NCBI RefSeq assembly: GCF_030376615.1
Contig: NZ_JARRAB010000008.1
Location: forward strand, 1-64,000
Direction of reading: 5' to 3'
DNA length: 64,000 nt
DNA from: Pseudomonas sp. sp1636
Lineage (GTDB): Bacteria > Pseudomonadota > Gammaproteobacteria > Pseudomonadales > Pseudomonadaceae
Part shown: piece after piece, positions 19,948 to 28,337 of the stretch
How positions within the stretch are numbered: the stretch's first letter is position 1
Layout: each line of letters starts with the position of its first letter
The notes under the pieces: generated by a model
The model's input: the letters and a program-made list of their open reading frames with translations, nothing else
The model's database searches: none
Told to the model about the DNA's origin: nothing
Made by a program: the position numbers and the translations under genes

Positions 19948-20711
19948 GCCGCCCGATCCTAGAAGTAAGCGGCCTGTCCATGCGCTTCGGCGGCCTGCTG
20001 GCCGTCAACGGGGTGAGCCTGACCGTCAACCAGAAGCAAGTGGTGTCGATGATCGGCCCGAACGGCGCCGGCAAGACCACGGTGTTCAACTGCCTGACCG
20101 GCTTCTACCAGCCCACCAGCGGCAATATCCGCCTGGCCGGCGAGCAGATCGAGGGTCTGCCGGGCCACCAGATCGCCCGCAAGGGCGTGGTGCGCACCTT
20201 CCAGAACGTTCGCCTGTTCAAGGAAATGACCGCGGTGGAGAACCTGCTGGTGGCTCAGCACCGCCACCTCAACACCAACTTCCTCGCCGGCTTGTTGAAG
20301 ACCCCGGCGTTCCGCAAGAGCGAACGCGAGGCCATGGCGTACGCCGCGCATTGGCTGGAGCAGGTCGACCTGACCGAATTCGCCAACCGCCCGGCCGGCA
20401 CCCTCGCCTACGGCCAGCAACGCCGCCTGGAAATCGCCCGCTGCATGATGACCCGGCCGAGCATCCTGATGCTCGACGAACCGGCCGCCGGCCTCAACCC
20501 ACGGGAAACCGACGACCTTAAAGCCCTGATCCGCATGCTGCGCGATGAACATAACGTCACCGTATTGTTGATCGAACACGACATGAAGCTGGTCATGAGC
20601 ATTTCCGACCATATCTACGTGATCAACCAGGGCACGCCCCTGGCCGACGGCACGCCGGAGCAGATCCGTGCGAACCCGGACGTGATCAAAGCCTACCTGG
20701 GGGAAGCTTGA
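19944..20711 (+). CDS. braF: Branched-chain amino acid ABC transporter ATPase LivG/BraF
   Basis: A 255-residue ATPase: Walker [10 protein letters not shown] near residue 38, [13 protein letters not shown] as the signature of this subfamily (with the usual YG in place of SG), Walker [12 protein letters not shown] and an H-loop in [10 protein letters not shown]. It overlaps braE by four bases and touches braG. It forms a heterodimer with BraG. Confidence 0.96.
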
Positions 20712-21412
20712 TGCTGTATTTCGACAAGGTTTCCACCTTCTACGGCAAGATCCAGGCCCTCCATGACGTCGACGTCGAGGTGCGCCAAGGCGAGATCGTC
20801 ACCCTGATCGGGGCCAACGGCGCCGGCAAATCGACCCTGCTGATGACCCTGTGCGGCTCACCGCAAGCGAGCAGCGGCAGCATCCGCTTCGAGGGTGAGG
20901 AATTGATCGGCCAGAACACCCCGGACATCATGCGCAAGAGCATTGCCGTGGTACCGGAAGGACGCCGGGTATTCTCCCGCCTGACCGTGGAAGAAAACCT
21001 GGTGATGGGCGGCTTCTTCACCGCCAAGGGCGAGTTCCAGGAGCAACTGGACAAGGTTCTGCATCTGTTCCCACGCTTGCAGGAACGCCTGACCCAGCGC
21101 GCCGGCACCATGTCCGGCGGCGAACAGCAGATGCTCGCCATCGGCCGGGCGCTGATGAGCAAACCCAAGCTACTGCTGCTCGACGAACCCTCGCTGGGGC
21201 TGGCTCCGATCATCATCCAGCAGATCTTCAGCATCATCGAACAGCTGCGCGCGGATGGCGTAACCGTGTTCCTGGTCGAGCAGAACGCCAACCAGGCGCT
21301 CAAGCTGGCCGACCGCGGCTATGTGCTGGAGAACGGCCGGATCGTCATGCAGGGCAGCGGGCATGATTTGCTCCATGACCCGAAGGTACGCGACGCCTAC
21401 CTGGGGGGTTAA
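20711..21412 (+). CDS. braG: Branched-chain amino acid ABC transporter ATPase LivF/BraG
   Basis: A 233-residue ATPase: Walker A GANGAGKST, signature MSGGEQQMLAIGRA, Walker B LLLDEPSLGLAP and H-loop VEQNANQALK. The ATG at 20711 shares its A with the braF stop; a TTG one codon earlier is possible but less likely. It is the last gene of the bra operon and a strong terminator follows 71 bases later. Confidence 0.95.
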   Translation: MLYFDKVSTFYGKIQALHDVDVEVRQGEIVTLIGANGAGKSTLLMTLCGSPQASSGSIRFEGEELIGQNTPDIMRKSIAVVPEGRRVFSRLTVEENLVMGGFFTAKGEFQEQLDKVLHLFPRLQERLTQRAGTMSGGEQQMLAIGRALMSKPKLLLLDEPSLGLAPIIIQQIFSIIEQLRADGVTVFLVEQNANQALKLADRGYVLENGRIVMQGSGHDLLHDPKVRDAYLGG

Positions 21413-21483
21413 AAGCCACTGCGGGCCACGCGCGCCGCACCGTCGCTCGGCACGTTGTTAAGCGACCCTTGCAGCAAATAAAG

Positions 21484-21507
21484 ACCGCTCTTCGGAGCGG
21501 TTTTTTT
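21484..21507 (+). terminator. Rho-independent terminator of the bra operon
   Basis: A seven-base-pair stem ACCGCTC/GAGCGGT with a TTCG loop runs into a tract of T residues. It ends braCDEFG transcription before the pseudouridine-synthase-like gene. Confidence 0.9.
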
Positions 21508-21569
21508 ATCCGCGCACGGCGTCCCTGGCCAGTTACAATGGTTGTCCTTTTTTGCCGACGACTCTTTCC

Positions 21570-22280
21570 ATGACCGACCCGATACGCCTGTCCAAACGCC
21601 TGATCGAACTGGTCGGCTGCTCACGCCGCGAGGCCGAGTTGTATATCGAGGGCGGCTGGGTGCTGGTCGATGGTGCGGTGGTGCAAGAGCCGCAATTCAA
21701 GGTCGGGACACAGCGCGTCGAACTGCTCCCGGACGCCGTGCTGGCGCCGGTCGAGCCGGTCACCCTGCTGCTGCATGTGCCCTCCGGTCACTCCCCGGAT
21801 CGCGCGGTCGAGTCCGTTAGCCCGGCCAGCCAGTGGCCGGACGACAGTTCGGGCATCCGCCCGCTGAAAAGCCATTTCGCCCGCCTGACCACCTGCCTGC
21901 CCCTGCAGGCCGGCGCCGATGGCCTGCATGTGCTGACCCAGGACTGGCGGATCGAGCGCAAGCTCAAGGAAGATCAGGCCAAGCTGGAGCAGGAGTATGT
22001 CGTCGAGGTGATCGGCACGCTCAGCAACAGCCAGCTAAAACGCCTGAACCATGGCCTGAGCTTCAACGGCTCGGCACTGCCACCGTGCAAGGTCAGTTGG
22101 CAGAACGAAACCCGCCTGCGCTTTGCCTTGAAAAACCCACAACCCGGGCAGATCGTTTTCATGTGCAACAGCGTCGACCTCAAGGTGCTCGGCATGAAGC
22201 GCATCCGCATCGGCGGCGTGCCCATGGCCAAAGTCCCGCCCGGCCAATGGCGCTACCTGGCCGCGAAAGAACGCTTCTAG
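21570..22280 (+). CDS. RsuA/RluB-family pseudouridine synthase-like protein, catalytic Asp not found
   Basis: A 236-residue protein with an N-terminal S4 RNA-binding domain (about residues 4-60: IRLSKRLIELVGCSRREAELYIEGGWVLVDG is split by the usual turns) and a C-terminal part like the RsuA/RluB/RluF synthases (EYVVEVIGTLSNSQLKRLNHG; MCNSVDLKVLGMKRIRIGG). Active members carry a GRLD motif a few residues before GLLLLT. Here the matching place reads PLQAGADGLHVLT (about 111-123), so the nucleophilic Asp appears replaced, with Gln113 at or near its position. It may bind rRNA without catalysis or use a shifted residue. I chose ATG 21570 over the TTG at 21552. Confidence 0.75.
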   Translation: MTDPIRLSKRLIELVGCSRREAELYIEGGWVLVDGAVVQEPQFKVGTQRVELLPDAVLAPVEPVTLLLHVPSGHSPDRAVESVSPASQWPDDSSGIRPLKSHFARLTTCLPLQAGADGLHVLTQDWRIERKLKEDQAKLEQEYVVEVIGTLSNSQLKRLNHGLSFNGSALPPCKVSWQNETRLRFALKNPQPGQIVFMCNSVDLKVLGMKRIRIGGVPMAKVPPGQWRYLAAKERF

Positions 22281-22334
22281 ATTGCTTCGACTGCCGCCAC
22301 TGGCGTTGCAGTTCCCACATTTCAGGACTTCCTC

Positions 22335-22796
22335 ATGCTCAATAACGATGTACTGCGCAGCCTGCGCTATATGCTCGACGTCAGTGACGCGAAAATCGCC
22401 GAAATCATCCAGCTCGGCGGCAAACCGACCGGCGAAGACGCCATCGCCGCGCTGCTGAAAAAGGACGACGAGGAAGGCTTCGTCGAATGCGACGACGAAC
22501 TGATGGCGCACTTTCTCGATGGCCTGGTGTACTTCAAGCGCGGCAAGGACGACAGCCGCCCGGCCCACCCCTTCGAGCTGCCAGTGACCAACAACATGGT
22601 GCTGAAGAAACTGCGGGTGGCCTACGAGCTCAAGGAAGACGACATGCACGAGATCATGCAAAGCGTCGACTGTCCGGTGTCCAAGCCCGAGATGAGCGCA
22701 CTGTTTCGCAAGTTCGGCCACAGCAACTACCGCACCTGCGGCGATCAGTTCCTGCGCAACTTCCTCAAGGGCCTGACCCTGCGCGTGCGCGGCTGA
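22335..22796 (+). CDS. yehS: DUF1456 family protein YehS
   Basis: A 153-residue acidic protein, close to E. coli YehS (about 156). It has two copies of a DUF1456 repeat of roughly 65 residues: NNDVLRSLRYMLDVSDAKIAEII near the start and TNNMVLKKLRVAYELKEDDMHEIM in the second half. Each repeat ends with a MAHFLDGLVYFKRG or RNFLKGLTLRVRG segment. Its function is not established. It lies 54 bases after the S4-domain gene on the same strand and may be co-transcribed. Confidence 0.88.
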   Translation: MLNNDVLRSLRYMLDVSDAKIAEIIQLGGKPTGEDAIAALLKKDDEEGFVECDDELMAHFLDGLVYFKRGKDDSRPAHPFELPVTNNMVLKKLRVAYELKEDDMHEIMQSVDCPVSKPEMSALFRKFGHSNYRTCGDQFLRNFLKGLTLRVRG

Positions 22797-22932
22797 CTTG
22801 ACGGCTGCCGCCCGCCAGCTGCGGGCGATCCTGGCCATAACCCATGGCGCCGCATTTCCAAGGGCAATAGTGACTGCCGCCTGACAGCCAGCCGATTCGG
22901 GTAGTGCCACTCACCTCCCTGAAGGATTCGCC

Positions 22933-23093
22933 ATGCCCCCTACTTCTCCCTGCAAGGCCGCACCGCGCTAATCCCGACGAAGCGCTGGGGCCGCGAGGAG
23001 GAAATGGCGGCCCTGGCGATCAGCCTGGCCAGCACCGCCGGCGCCTACATGATCGGCGTGATTATCCCCATCGACGCTGGCTTCAGCCGCTGA
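22933..23093 (+). pseudogene. Remnant of a short-chain dehydrogenase/reductase gene
   Basis: One reading frame reads YFSLQGRTALI, a typical SDR beginning, and runs directly into TKRWGREEEMAAL and then GAYMIGVIIPIDAGFSR followed by TGA, a typical SDR C-terminus. About 190 codons with the cofactor and catalytic Ser/Tyr/Lys regions are missing. The only ATG (22933) is out of phase with this frame, consistent with an additional small indel. So the gene was lost by an internal deletion and cannot make an enzyme. Confidence 0.75.
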
Positions 23094-23217
23094 ATCGGCT
23101 TCTGTGCAAATGTGCGGCCGCTGGTCTGACGTGCCGCTCGCTGAGCGGCGACTCTGCTAGCTTTATTGGTTGGGGGTAACCGCACCTCAGGCCGCCGCGG
23201 CGGCAAGGAAGGTAGCC

Positions 23218-23853
23218 ATGAGCATGGCTGACTGGCGCATGCAGGGCGCCGAATTTGCCACCTGCAACTGCAATTGGGGCTGTCCCTGTCAGTTCAGCGC
23301 CCTCCCCAGCAACGGTCACTGCGAAGCCGTGGTGTCGATGCGGATAGATCAGGGCCACTACAACGAGGTCAAACTGGACGGCCTGTGCTGGGTCGGCACC
23401 TTTGCCTGGCCCGGCGCTATCCACGAGGGCAACGGCCGCTGCCAGGTTTTCATCGAAGACAAAGCCACCCCGGAGCAGCGCGAAGCATTGCTGCGCATTC
23501 TCTCCGGAGAGGACACCGAACCCGGCAGCACGGTATTTTCGGTATTCGCCGGCACCATCAGCGAGATGCTTGAACCGCAGTTCGTGCCCATCGAGTTCAG
23601 CGTGGACGTGGACAAGCGCGAAGCCCACACGCGCATTGCCGGCGTGCTCGAGGCTACCGGCGAGCCGATTCGCAACCCGGTAACCGGCGAACTTCATGAG
23701 GCGCGGCTGATTCTGCCCAAGGGCTTCGAGTTCACCGAAGCGCAAATGGCCAGCGGTACTTACCAGACCCAGGGCGCGATCAAGATCGCCTCGCAGAATA
23801 GCCACGGGCATTTCGCCCGATTGCATTTCACCGGGCAAGGGGTGGTGCGCTGA
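23218..23853 (+). CDS. DUF1326 family protein with Cys-rich motif
   Basis: A 211-residue soluble protein of family DUF1326. Near the N-terminus is CNCNWGCPCQF (about residues 16-26), four closely spaced cysteines that look like a metal or redox site. The remainder alternates beta strands, with VFSVFAGTISEMLEP and NPVTGELHEARLILPKGFEF as recognisable family stretches. AAGGAAGG precedes the ATG at 23218; the frame opens earlier at a TTG. It is immediately followed by the DUF2182 membrane protein, a recurrent pair, so the two probably work together. No biochemical role is known to me. Confidence 0.85.
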   Translation: MSMADWRMQGAEFATCNCNWGCPCQFSALPSNGHCEAVVSMRIDQGHYNEVKLDGLCWVGTFAWPGAIHEGNGRCQVFIEDKATPEQREALLRILSGEDTEPGSTVFSVFAGTISEMLEPQFVPIEFSVDVDKREAHTRIAGVLEATGEPIRNPVTGELHEARLILPKGFEFTEAQMASGTYQTQGAIKIASQNSHGHFARLHFTGQGVVR

Positions 23854-23855
23854 AG

Positions 23856-24677
23856 GTGCGGAGCTTTCCCGAGGGGCTCGCCGACCAGCGGCAACGACGC
23901 CTACCCTACTGGCCGCTGGGCAAGGAACAATGGCTGGCGCTGCTGAGCCTGCTGACATTAATCGGCGTGGCGTGGCTGCTGTTGCTGCGCATGGCCGCGA
24001 GCATGGCCACGCCGGGCGGCATGGCCGATATGGCCATGGCGGGCATGCCGATGCCCTGGAGCCTGGCCGATGCGCTGCTGATGCTGGCGATGTGGTCGGT
24101 GATGATGGTCGGCATGATGCTACCGAGCGCCCTGCCGATGATCCTGCTCTACCAGCAGATGCTGCGCCGCTACATGGCCGCACCCCAACGGCACTGGGCT
24201 CTGCTGCTGTTCTGCCTGGCCTATCTGTTGGTGTGGAGCGGCTTCGGCCTGATCGCCACCGCGCTGCAATGGGGCCTGGATCGCCTCGCCCTGCTCAGCC
24301 CACAGATGCGCAGCCAGAGCCACTGGCTTGGCGCGGCTCTGCTGCTGGGCGCCGGCATCTATCAGTGGCTGCCGGGCAAGTCTGCCTGCCTGGCGCATTG
24401 TCGTGGGCCGGTGCAGTTTCTCCTCGGTCACTGGCGCTCCGGTGTCGTCGGTGGCTGGCTCATGGGCCTGAAACATGGCCTCTACTGCCTGGGCTGCTGC
24501 TGGATGCTGATGGGGCTGCTGTTCGTCGGCGGCGTGATGAATCTACTGTGGGTGGCCTTGATCGGCGCCTATGTGCTGCTGGAGAAGCTGCTGCCCAGAG
24601 GCCTTTGGCTCGGCCGCAGCGCCGGGTTGCTGCTGTCTGCCTGGGGCCTGCTGCTATTGTTCGCTAGCGTCGCTTAA
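23856..24677 (+). CDS. DUF2182 multi-pass membrane protein
   Basis: A 273-residue integral membrane protein with about seven hydrophobic helices, rich in Met in the first third (MAASMATPGGMADMAMAGMP). It has the DUF2182 hallmarks KSACLAHCRGP and GLYCLGCCWMLM, cysteines and a histidine that could bind metal. The start is a GTG three bases after the DUF1326 stop, so the two genes are coupled. The Met/Cys/His content suggests copper or another soft metal as partner; this is inference only. Confidence 0.83.
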   Translation: MRSFPEGLADQRQRRLPYWPLGKEQWLALLSLLTLIGVAWLLLLRMAASMATPGGMADMAMAGMPMPWSLADALLMLAMWSVMMVGMMLPSALPMILLYQQMLRRYMAAPQRHWALLLFCLAYLLVWSGFGLIATALQWGLDRLALLSPQMRSQSHWLGAALLLGAGIYQWLPGKSACLAHCRGPVQFLLGHWRSGVVGGWLMGLKHGLYCLGCCWMLMGLLFVGGVMNLLWVALIGAYVLLEKLLPRGLWLGRSAGLLLSAWGLLLLFASVA

Positions 24678-24733
24678 GGCCATCGCGTATTGCGGGTAAG
24701 ATGGCCCCCCTCGCCACTGCCAATCGCGTCCTT

Positions 24734-25426
24734 ATGCCTTACTCCGTTTCGCCCATCGGTTTTCTCCGCTCCTGTTTCAAGGAGAAATTCGCCATACCGC
24801 GCCAGCCCCAGCTGGCACCGGCGGCCCGCGGCGTGCTGGAACTGCTCGCGCCCTTCGATACCGGCGAGGCGGTGCAGGGCCTGGAACAGGTCAGCCATGT
24901 CTGGCTGCTGTTTCTGTTTCACCAGGCGCTGGAGGATCAGCCACGCCTGAAAGTGCGCCCGCCACGCTTGGGTGGCAATAAATCGGTGGGGGTGTTCGCC
25001 AGCCGCGCCACCCACCGCCCCAACGGCATCGGTCAATCGGTGGTCAAGCTGGACAAGGTCGAACTCGGCAAACTCTGGCTGTCCGGCATCGACCTGCTGG
25101 ATGGCACCCCGGTGCTGGATATCAAACCCTATGTGCCCTATGCCGACAGCGTCGCCCGTGCCTATAACCGCATCGCCGACAGCGCCCCGCCGCTGATCGA
25201 GGTGCAATGGCGGGACGACGCCCTCAGCCAGGCTCACAGCCACGGCCTGCGCCTCGGCGAGCCGCTGGTCGGGCTAATCGAGCAATGCCTGGCCCAGGAT
25301 CCGCGCCCGGCCTATCAGGTTCCACAGCCCGAGCGCCGCTATGGCTCGCGCTTCTGGGATGTGGATGTACGCTGGCACTACCCGGAACCGGGAAAAATTT
25401 GCGTGCTGGCAGTGGTGGCGGCCTGA
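24734..25426 (+). CDS. trmO: tRNA (N6-threonylcarbamoyladenosine37-N6)-methyltransferase TrmO
   Basis: A 230-residue SAM-dependent enzyme of the TsaA/TrmO family that methylates t6A37 in tRNA-Thr. The N-terminal beta-barrel begins YSVSPIGFLRSCFKEKFAIPRQ and carries the conserved SRATHRPNGIG loop that binds SAM; DIKPYVPYAD closes the domain. The C-terminal third (about 160-230) is the substrate-binding extension. I chose ATG 24734, as the family starts just before YSVSPIG; an ATG at 24701 is also in frame. Confidence 0.92.
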   Translation: MPYSVSPIGFLRSCFKEKFAIPRQPQLAPAARGVLELLAPFDTGEAVQGLEQVSHVWLLFLFHQALEDQPRLKVRPPRLGGNKSVGVFASRATHRPNGIGQSVVKLDKVELGKLWLSGIDLLDGTPVLDIKPYVPYADSVARAYNRIADSAPPLIEVQWRDDALSQAHSHGLRLGEPLVGLIEQCLAQDPRPAYQVPQPERRYGSRFWDVDVRWHYPEPGKICVLAVVAA

Positions 25427-25670
25427 GCGGGACGGTCAAAAGCCAATCCAGGCGGTGCCAGCCCAGCAGTGACCGACGACGGCCAGGTGCACGGCCTGCT
25501 GATGCCGTGGCAAACCATTCGCCGTCGCAAAACCATTACACATTTTCCTTGAAGTATTGCTTCCGCCACGCCGGGCGCCGACTAAAGTTAATTCGTGGCT
25601 ACCGCCTTGCGACACGTTGCCACACCCTTGCGCAGGCCATGGCTGGCCCCGAGAGCCAATAATTTACGTT

Positions 25671-27050
25671 ATGAAAACAAATCCTTACGCACCCTCAAAC
25701 AACATCGTTGACCTTCTGCTCGACGCCATTTGCGTGGTCGACAAGGCCGGACGCTTTGTTTTTGTCAGTGCGGCCTGCGAGCGCATCTTTGGTTATACGG
25801 CCGAGGAAATGGTCGGCAAGACCATGATCGAACTGGTATTTCCGGAAGATCGCGCAAGAACGCTGCAGGCGGCCAGCGAAATCATGTCGGGCACGATCAA
25901 GCCCAACTTTGAAAATCGCTATGTGCGCAAGGATGGGCAGATCGTGCACATCATGTGGTCGGCACGTTGGTCGGAGGACGATCAGCTGAGGATTGCCGTG
26001 GCCCATGACATCAGCGAACGCAAACGCAGCGAGTCGATGCAATCGGCGCTCTATGCCATTTCCGAGGCGGCGCACTTGGCCAAGGATTTGCCCGGTCTGT
26101 TTGAGAAAATCCATTCGATCCTCGGCCAACTGTTACCAGCCATCAACTTCTTCGTGGCACTTTACGATGAACAGAATGACCAACTGAGCTTCCCCTACCA
26201 TATTGATGAGCGCCACCAGGCACCGGCGCCGCACAAGCGCGACGCCCTCACTCTCAGCGCCGAAATCATCCGTACCGGGCAGGCCCTGCTGCTCTCACCA
26301 GAAACGCTGGCGACCCTGCCCGAGCATGTGCAGGCTATCGACTGCGCTTCACTTTATTGGCTGGGCGTGCCGCTCAACTCACACAAGGGCACTATTGGCG
26401 CCTTGGTGGTGCAGAGTTACACCTACGGGGCGCGCTACACCGACAAGGACAAAGAGCTGCTGCAATTCGTCTCGACCCAGGTGGCCACGGCCATCGAACG
26501 CCAGCAACTGCTCAGCCGCTTGCAGTTCATGGCCCAATACGACCAGTTAACCCATCTGCCTAACCGCGCACTGCTCTATGACCGTTTGCATACCGCGCTT
26601 GCCAAAGCGCACAGGGAGCGCACGCAACTGTCTCTGCTATTCCTCGACCTGGACAAGTTCAAGCAGGTGAACGATACATTCGGCCATGCCATCGGCGATC
26701 TACTGCTGCAGATGGTTGCCAATCGCCTCAGGCAATGCGTGCGCGAGGCGGATACGGTCGCACGCCTGGGGGGCGACGAATTCGTCGTGCTGCTCGAGGA
26801 CTGCCACTCGCCGGATCATGCCTTGTTGGTCGCCGAAAAAATCCGCTTGGCGCTCAACCAACCATTCGACCTGGGCGGTCAGCCTCACACGGTTCTACCG
26901 AGCATCGGGGTGGCGCTCTATCCGCAACATGGAGGCGATGCGCAACAACTGCTCAGTCATGCCGACTACGCCATGTACATGGCGAAGAAAAGCGGCGGCA
27001 ACCGCTTCCAGACCACGTTCGAGCCAAACCATCCGCTGGAGAGCTACTGA
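25671..27050 (+). CDS. PAS-GAF-GGDEF diguanylate cyclase
   Basis: A 459-residue cytoplasmic signalling enzyme without membrane helices. A PAS domain covers about residues 10-120 (AICVVDKAGRFVFVSAACERIFGY), a GAF domain about 130-285, and a GGDEF domain about 290-450. The active site is intact (RLGGDEF) and a READ sequence five residues upstream fits the inhibitory I-site, so it should make c-di-GMP under feedback control. There is no EAL domain. I chose ATG 25671; the frame opens at a TTG at 25557. The 244 bases before it show no other gene. Confidence 0.88.
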   Translation: MKTNPYAPSNNIVDLLLDAICVVDKAGRFVFVSAACERIFGYTAEEMVGKTMIELVFPEDRARTLQAASEIMSGTIKPNFENRYVRKDGQIVHIMWSARWSEDDQLRIAVAHDISERKRSESMQSALYAISEAAHLAKDLPGLFEKIHSILGQLLPAINFFVALYDEQNDQLSFPYHIDERHQAPAPHKRDALTLSAEIIRTGQALLLSPETLATLPEHVQAIDCASLYWLGVPLNSHKGTIGALVVQSYTYGARYTDKDKELLQFVSTQVATAIERQQLLSRLQFMAQYDQLTHLPNRALLYDRLHTALAKAHRERTQLSLLFLDLDKFKQVNDTFGHAIGDLLLQMVANRLRQCVREADTVARLGGDEFVVLLEDCHSPDHALLVAEKIRLALNQPFDLGGQPHTVLPSIGVALYPQHGGDAQQLLSHADYAMYMAKKSGGNRFQTTFEPNHPLESY

Positions 27051-27101
27051 CGCTTGATTCCGGGCCGACGTGCACCGGGCCGGCATTCAGCCTAAACCTT
27101 G

Positions 27102-27174
27102 GAAGAAGCCGCCCGAACGAAAAAATGCCAGTCAGCTTAACTGACTGGCATTTTCCGTTCGGGCGGCTTCTTTG
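27102..27174. terminator. Nested bidirectional terminator between the cyclase gene and oadB
   Basis: An inner perfect stem of ten base pairs, TGCCAGTCAG/CTGACTGGCA with a five-base loop, is flanked by A and T tracts on both strands. An outer stem of about sixteen pairs (AAGAAGCCGCCCGAACG and its complement) encloses it. It lies between two convergent genes and should stop transcription from both sides. Confidence 0.88.
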
Positions 27175-27190
27175 CTTACAGCACTCGCCG

Positions 27191-28327
27191 TTACCCAACA
27201 AAGTTGAGCAATACCCCGGCCGCCACTGCCGAGCCGATTACCCCGGCCACGTTCGGCCCCATGGCGTGCATCAGCAGGAAGTTCTGCGGATTGGCCTCCA
27301 GGCCCACCTTGTTCGACACTCGTGCCGCCATCGGCACCGCCGAGACGCCTGCCGAGCCGATCAATGGATTGATCTTGTTGCTACTGAAGAGGTTCATCAG
27401 CCTGGCCATCAACACGCCGGCCGCAGTGCCGCCACAGAAGGCGATCATGCCCAGCAGCAGAATGCCGAGAGTCTTCAATTGCAGGAACGACTCGGCAGAA
27501 AGCTTGGAACCCACGGTCAGGCCCAGACAAATGGTCACGATGTTGATCAACGCATTACGCGAGGTATCGGCCAGACGCTCGACCGCCCCTGCTTCGCGCA
27601 ACAGGTTGCCGAAGGCGAACATGCCCACCAATGGTGCCGCGTCCGGCAGCAGCATGCCCACCAACAGGCACAGCACCAGCGGGAACACAATCTTCTCGAC
27701 CTGGCTGACATGCCGCAACTGCTGCATGACGATGGCGCGCTCTTCCTTGGTCGTCAGCGCACGCATGATCGGCGGCTGAATCAGCGGCACCAGGGCCATG
27801 TACGAATACGCCGCCACGGCAATCGGGCCGAGCAAATGCGGGGCCAGCTTGGCCGTCACAAAGATCGAGGTCGGGCCGTCGGCACCGCCGATAATCGCGA
27901 TAGAGGCCGCCTCACGCAGGGTGAACTCCATGCCAGGAATCCCCAGGGAGGCAATCGCCAGCGCGCCGATCAAGGTGGCAAAAATACCGAACTGCGCCGC
28001 CGCCCCCAGGAACAAGGTCTTCGGATTGGCCAGCATCGGCCCGAAGTCGGTCATCGCCCCGACACCCATGAAGATCAACAGCGGAAACACGCTGGTCGGC
28101 AAGCCGACTTCATAGAACAGGTGCAAAATCCCGGAGCCTTCAGCCATGCCGGCCACGGGAATGTTGGCCAGCAGACCACCAAAGCCGATCGGGATCAGCA
28201 ACAACGGCTCGAAACCTTTCTTGATCGCCAGGTAGATCAATCCCAAGCAGATAGCGATCATCAAGGCCTGGCCGGGTTCCAGATGATACAGACCCGTGCT
28301 TTGCCAAAGTTTGAGGAGCTTTTCCAT
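27191..28327 (-). CDS. oadB: Na+-translocating oxaloacetate decarboxylase, beta subunit
   Basis: A 378-residue integral membrane subunit with about nine or more hydrophobic helices. It decarboxylates carboxybiotin and couples this to Na+ export. Family stretches include [34 protein letters not shown], the [12 protein letters not shown] region with the conserved Asp essential for Na+ binding, and [14 protein letters not shown]. The ATG stands ten bases after the oadA stop. It ends the oadG-oadA-oadB operon, with a strong bidirectional terminator 17 bases beyond. Confidence 0.95.
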   Translation of the reverse strand: MEKLLKLWQSTGLYHLEPGQALMIAICLGLIYLAIKKGFEPLLLIPIGFGGLLANIPVAGMAEGSGILHLFYEVGLPTSVFPLLIFMGVGAMTDFGPMLANPKTLFLGAAAQFGIFATLIGALAIASLGIPGMEFTLREAASIAIIGGADGPTSIFVTAKLAPHLLGPIAVAAYSYMALVPLIQPPIMRALTTKEERAIVMQQLRHVSQVEKIVFPLVLCLLVGMLLPDAAPLVGMFAFGNLLREAGAVERLADTSRNALINIVTICLGLTVGSKLSAESFLQLKTLGILLLGMIAFCGGTAAGVLMARLMNLFSSNKINPLIGSAGVSAVPMAARVSNKVGLEANPQNFLLMHAMGPNVAGVIGSAVAAGVLLNFVG

Positions 28328-28337
28328 TAAATGCTCC

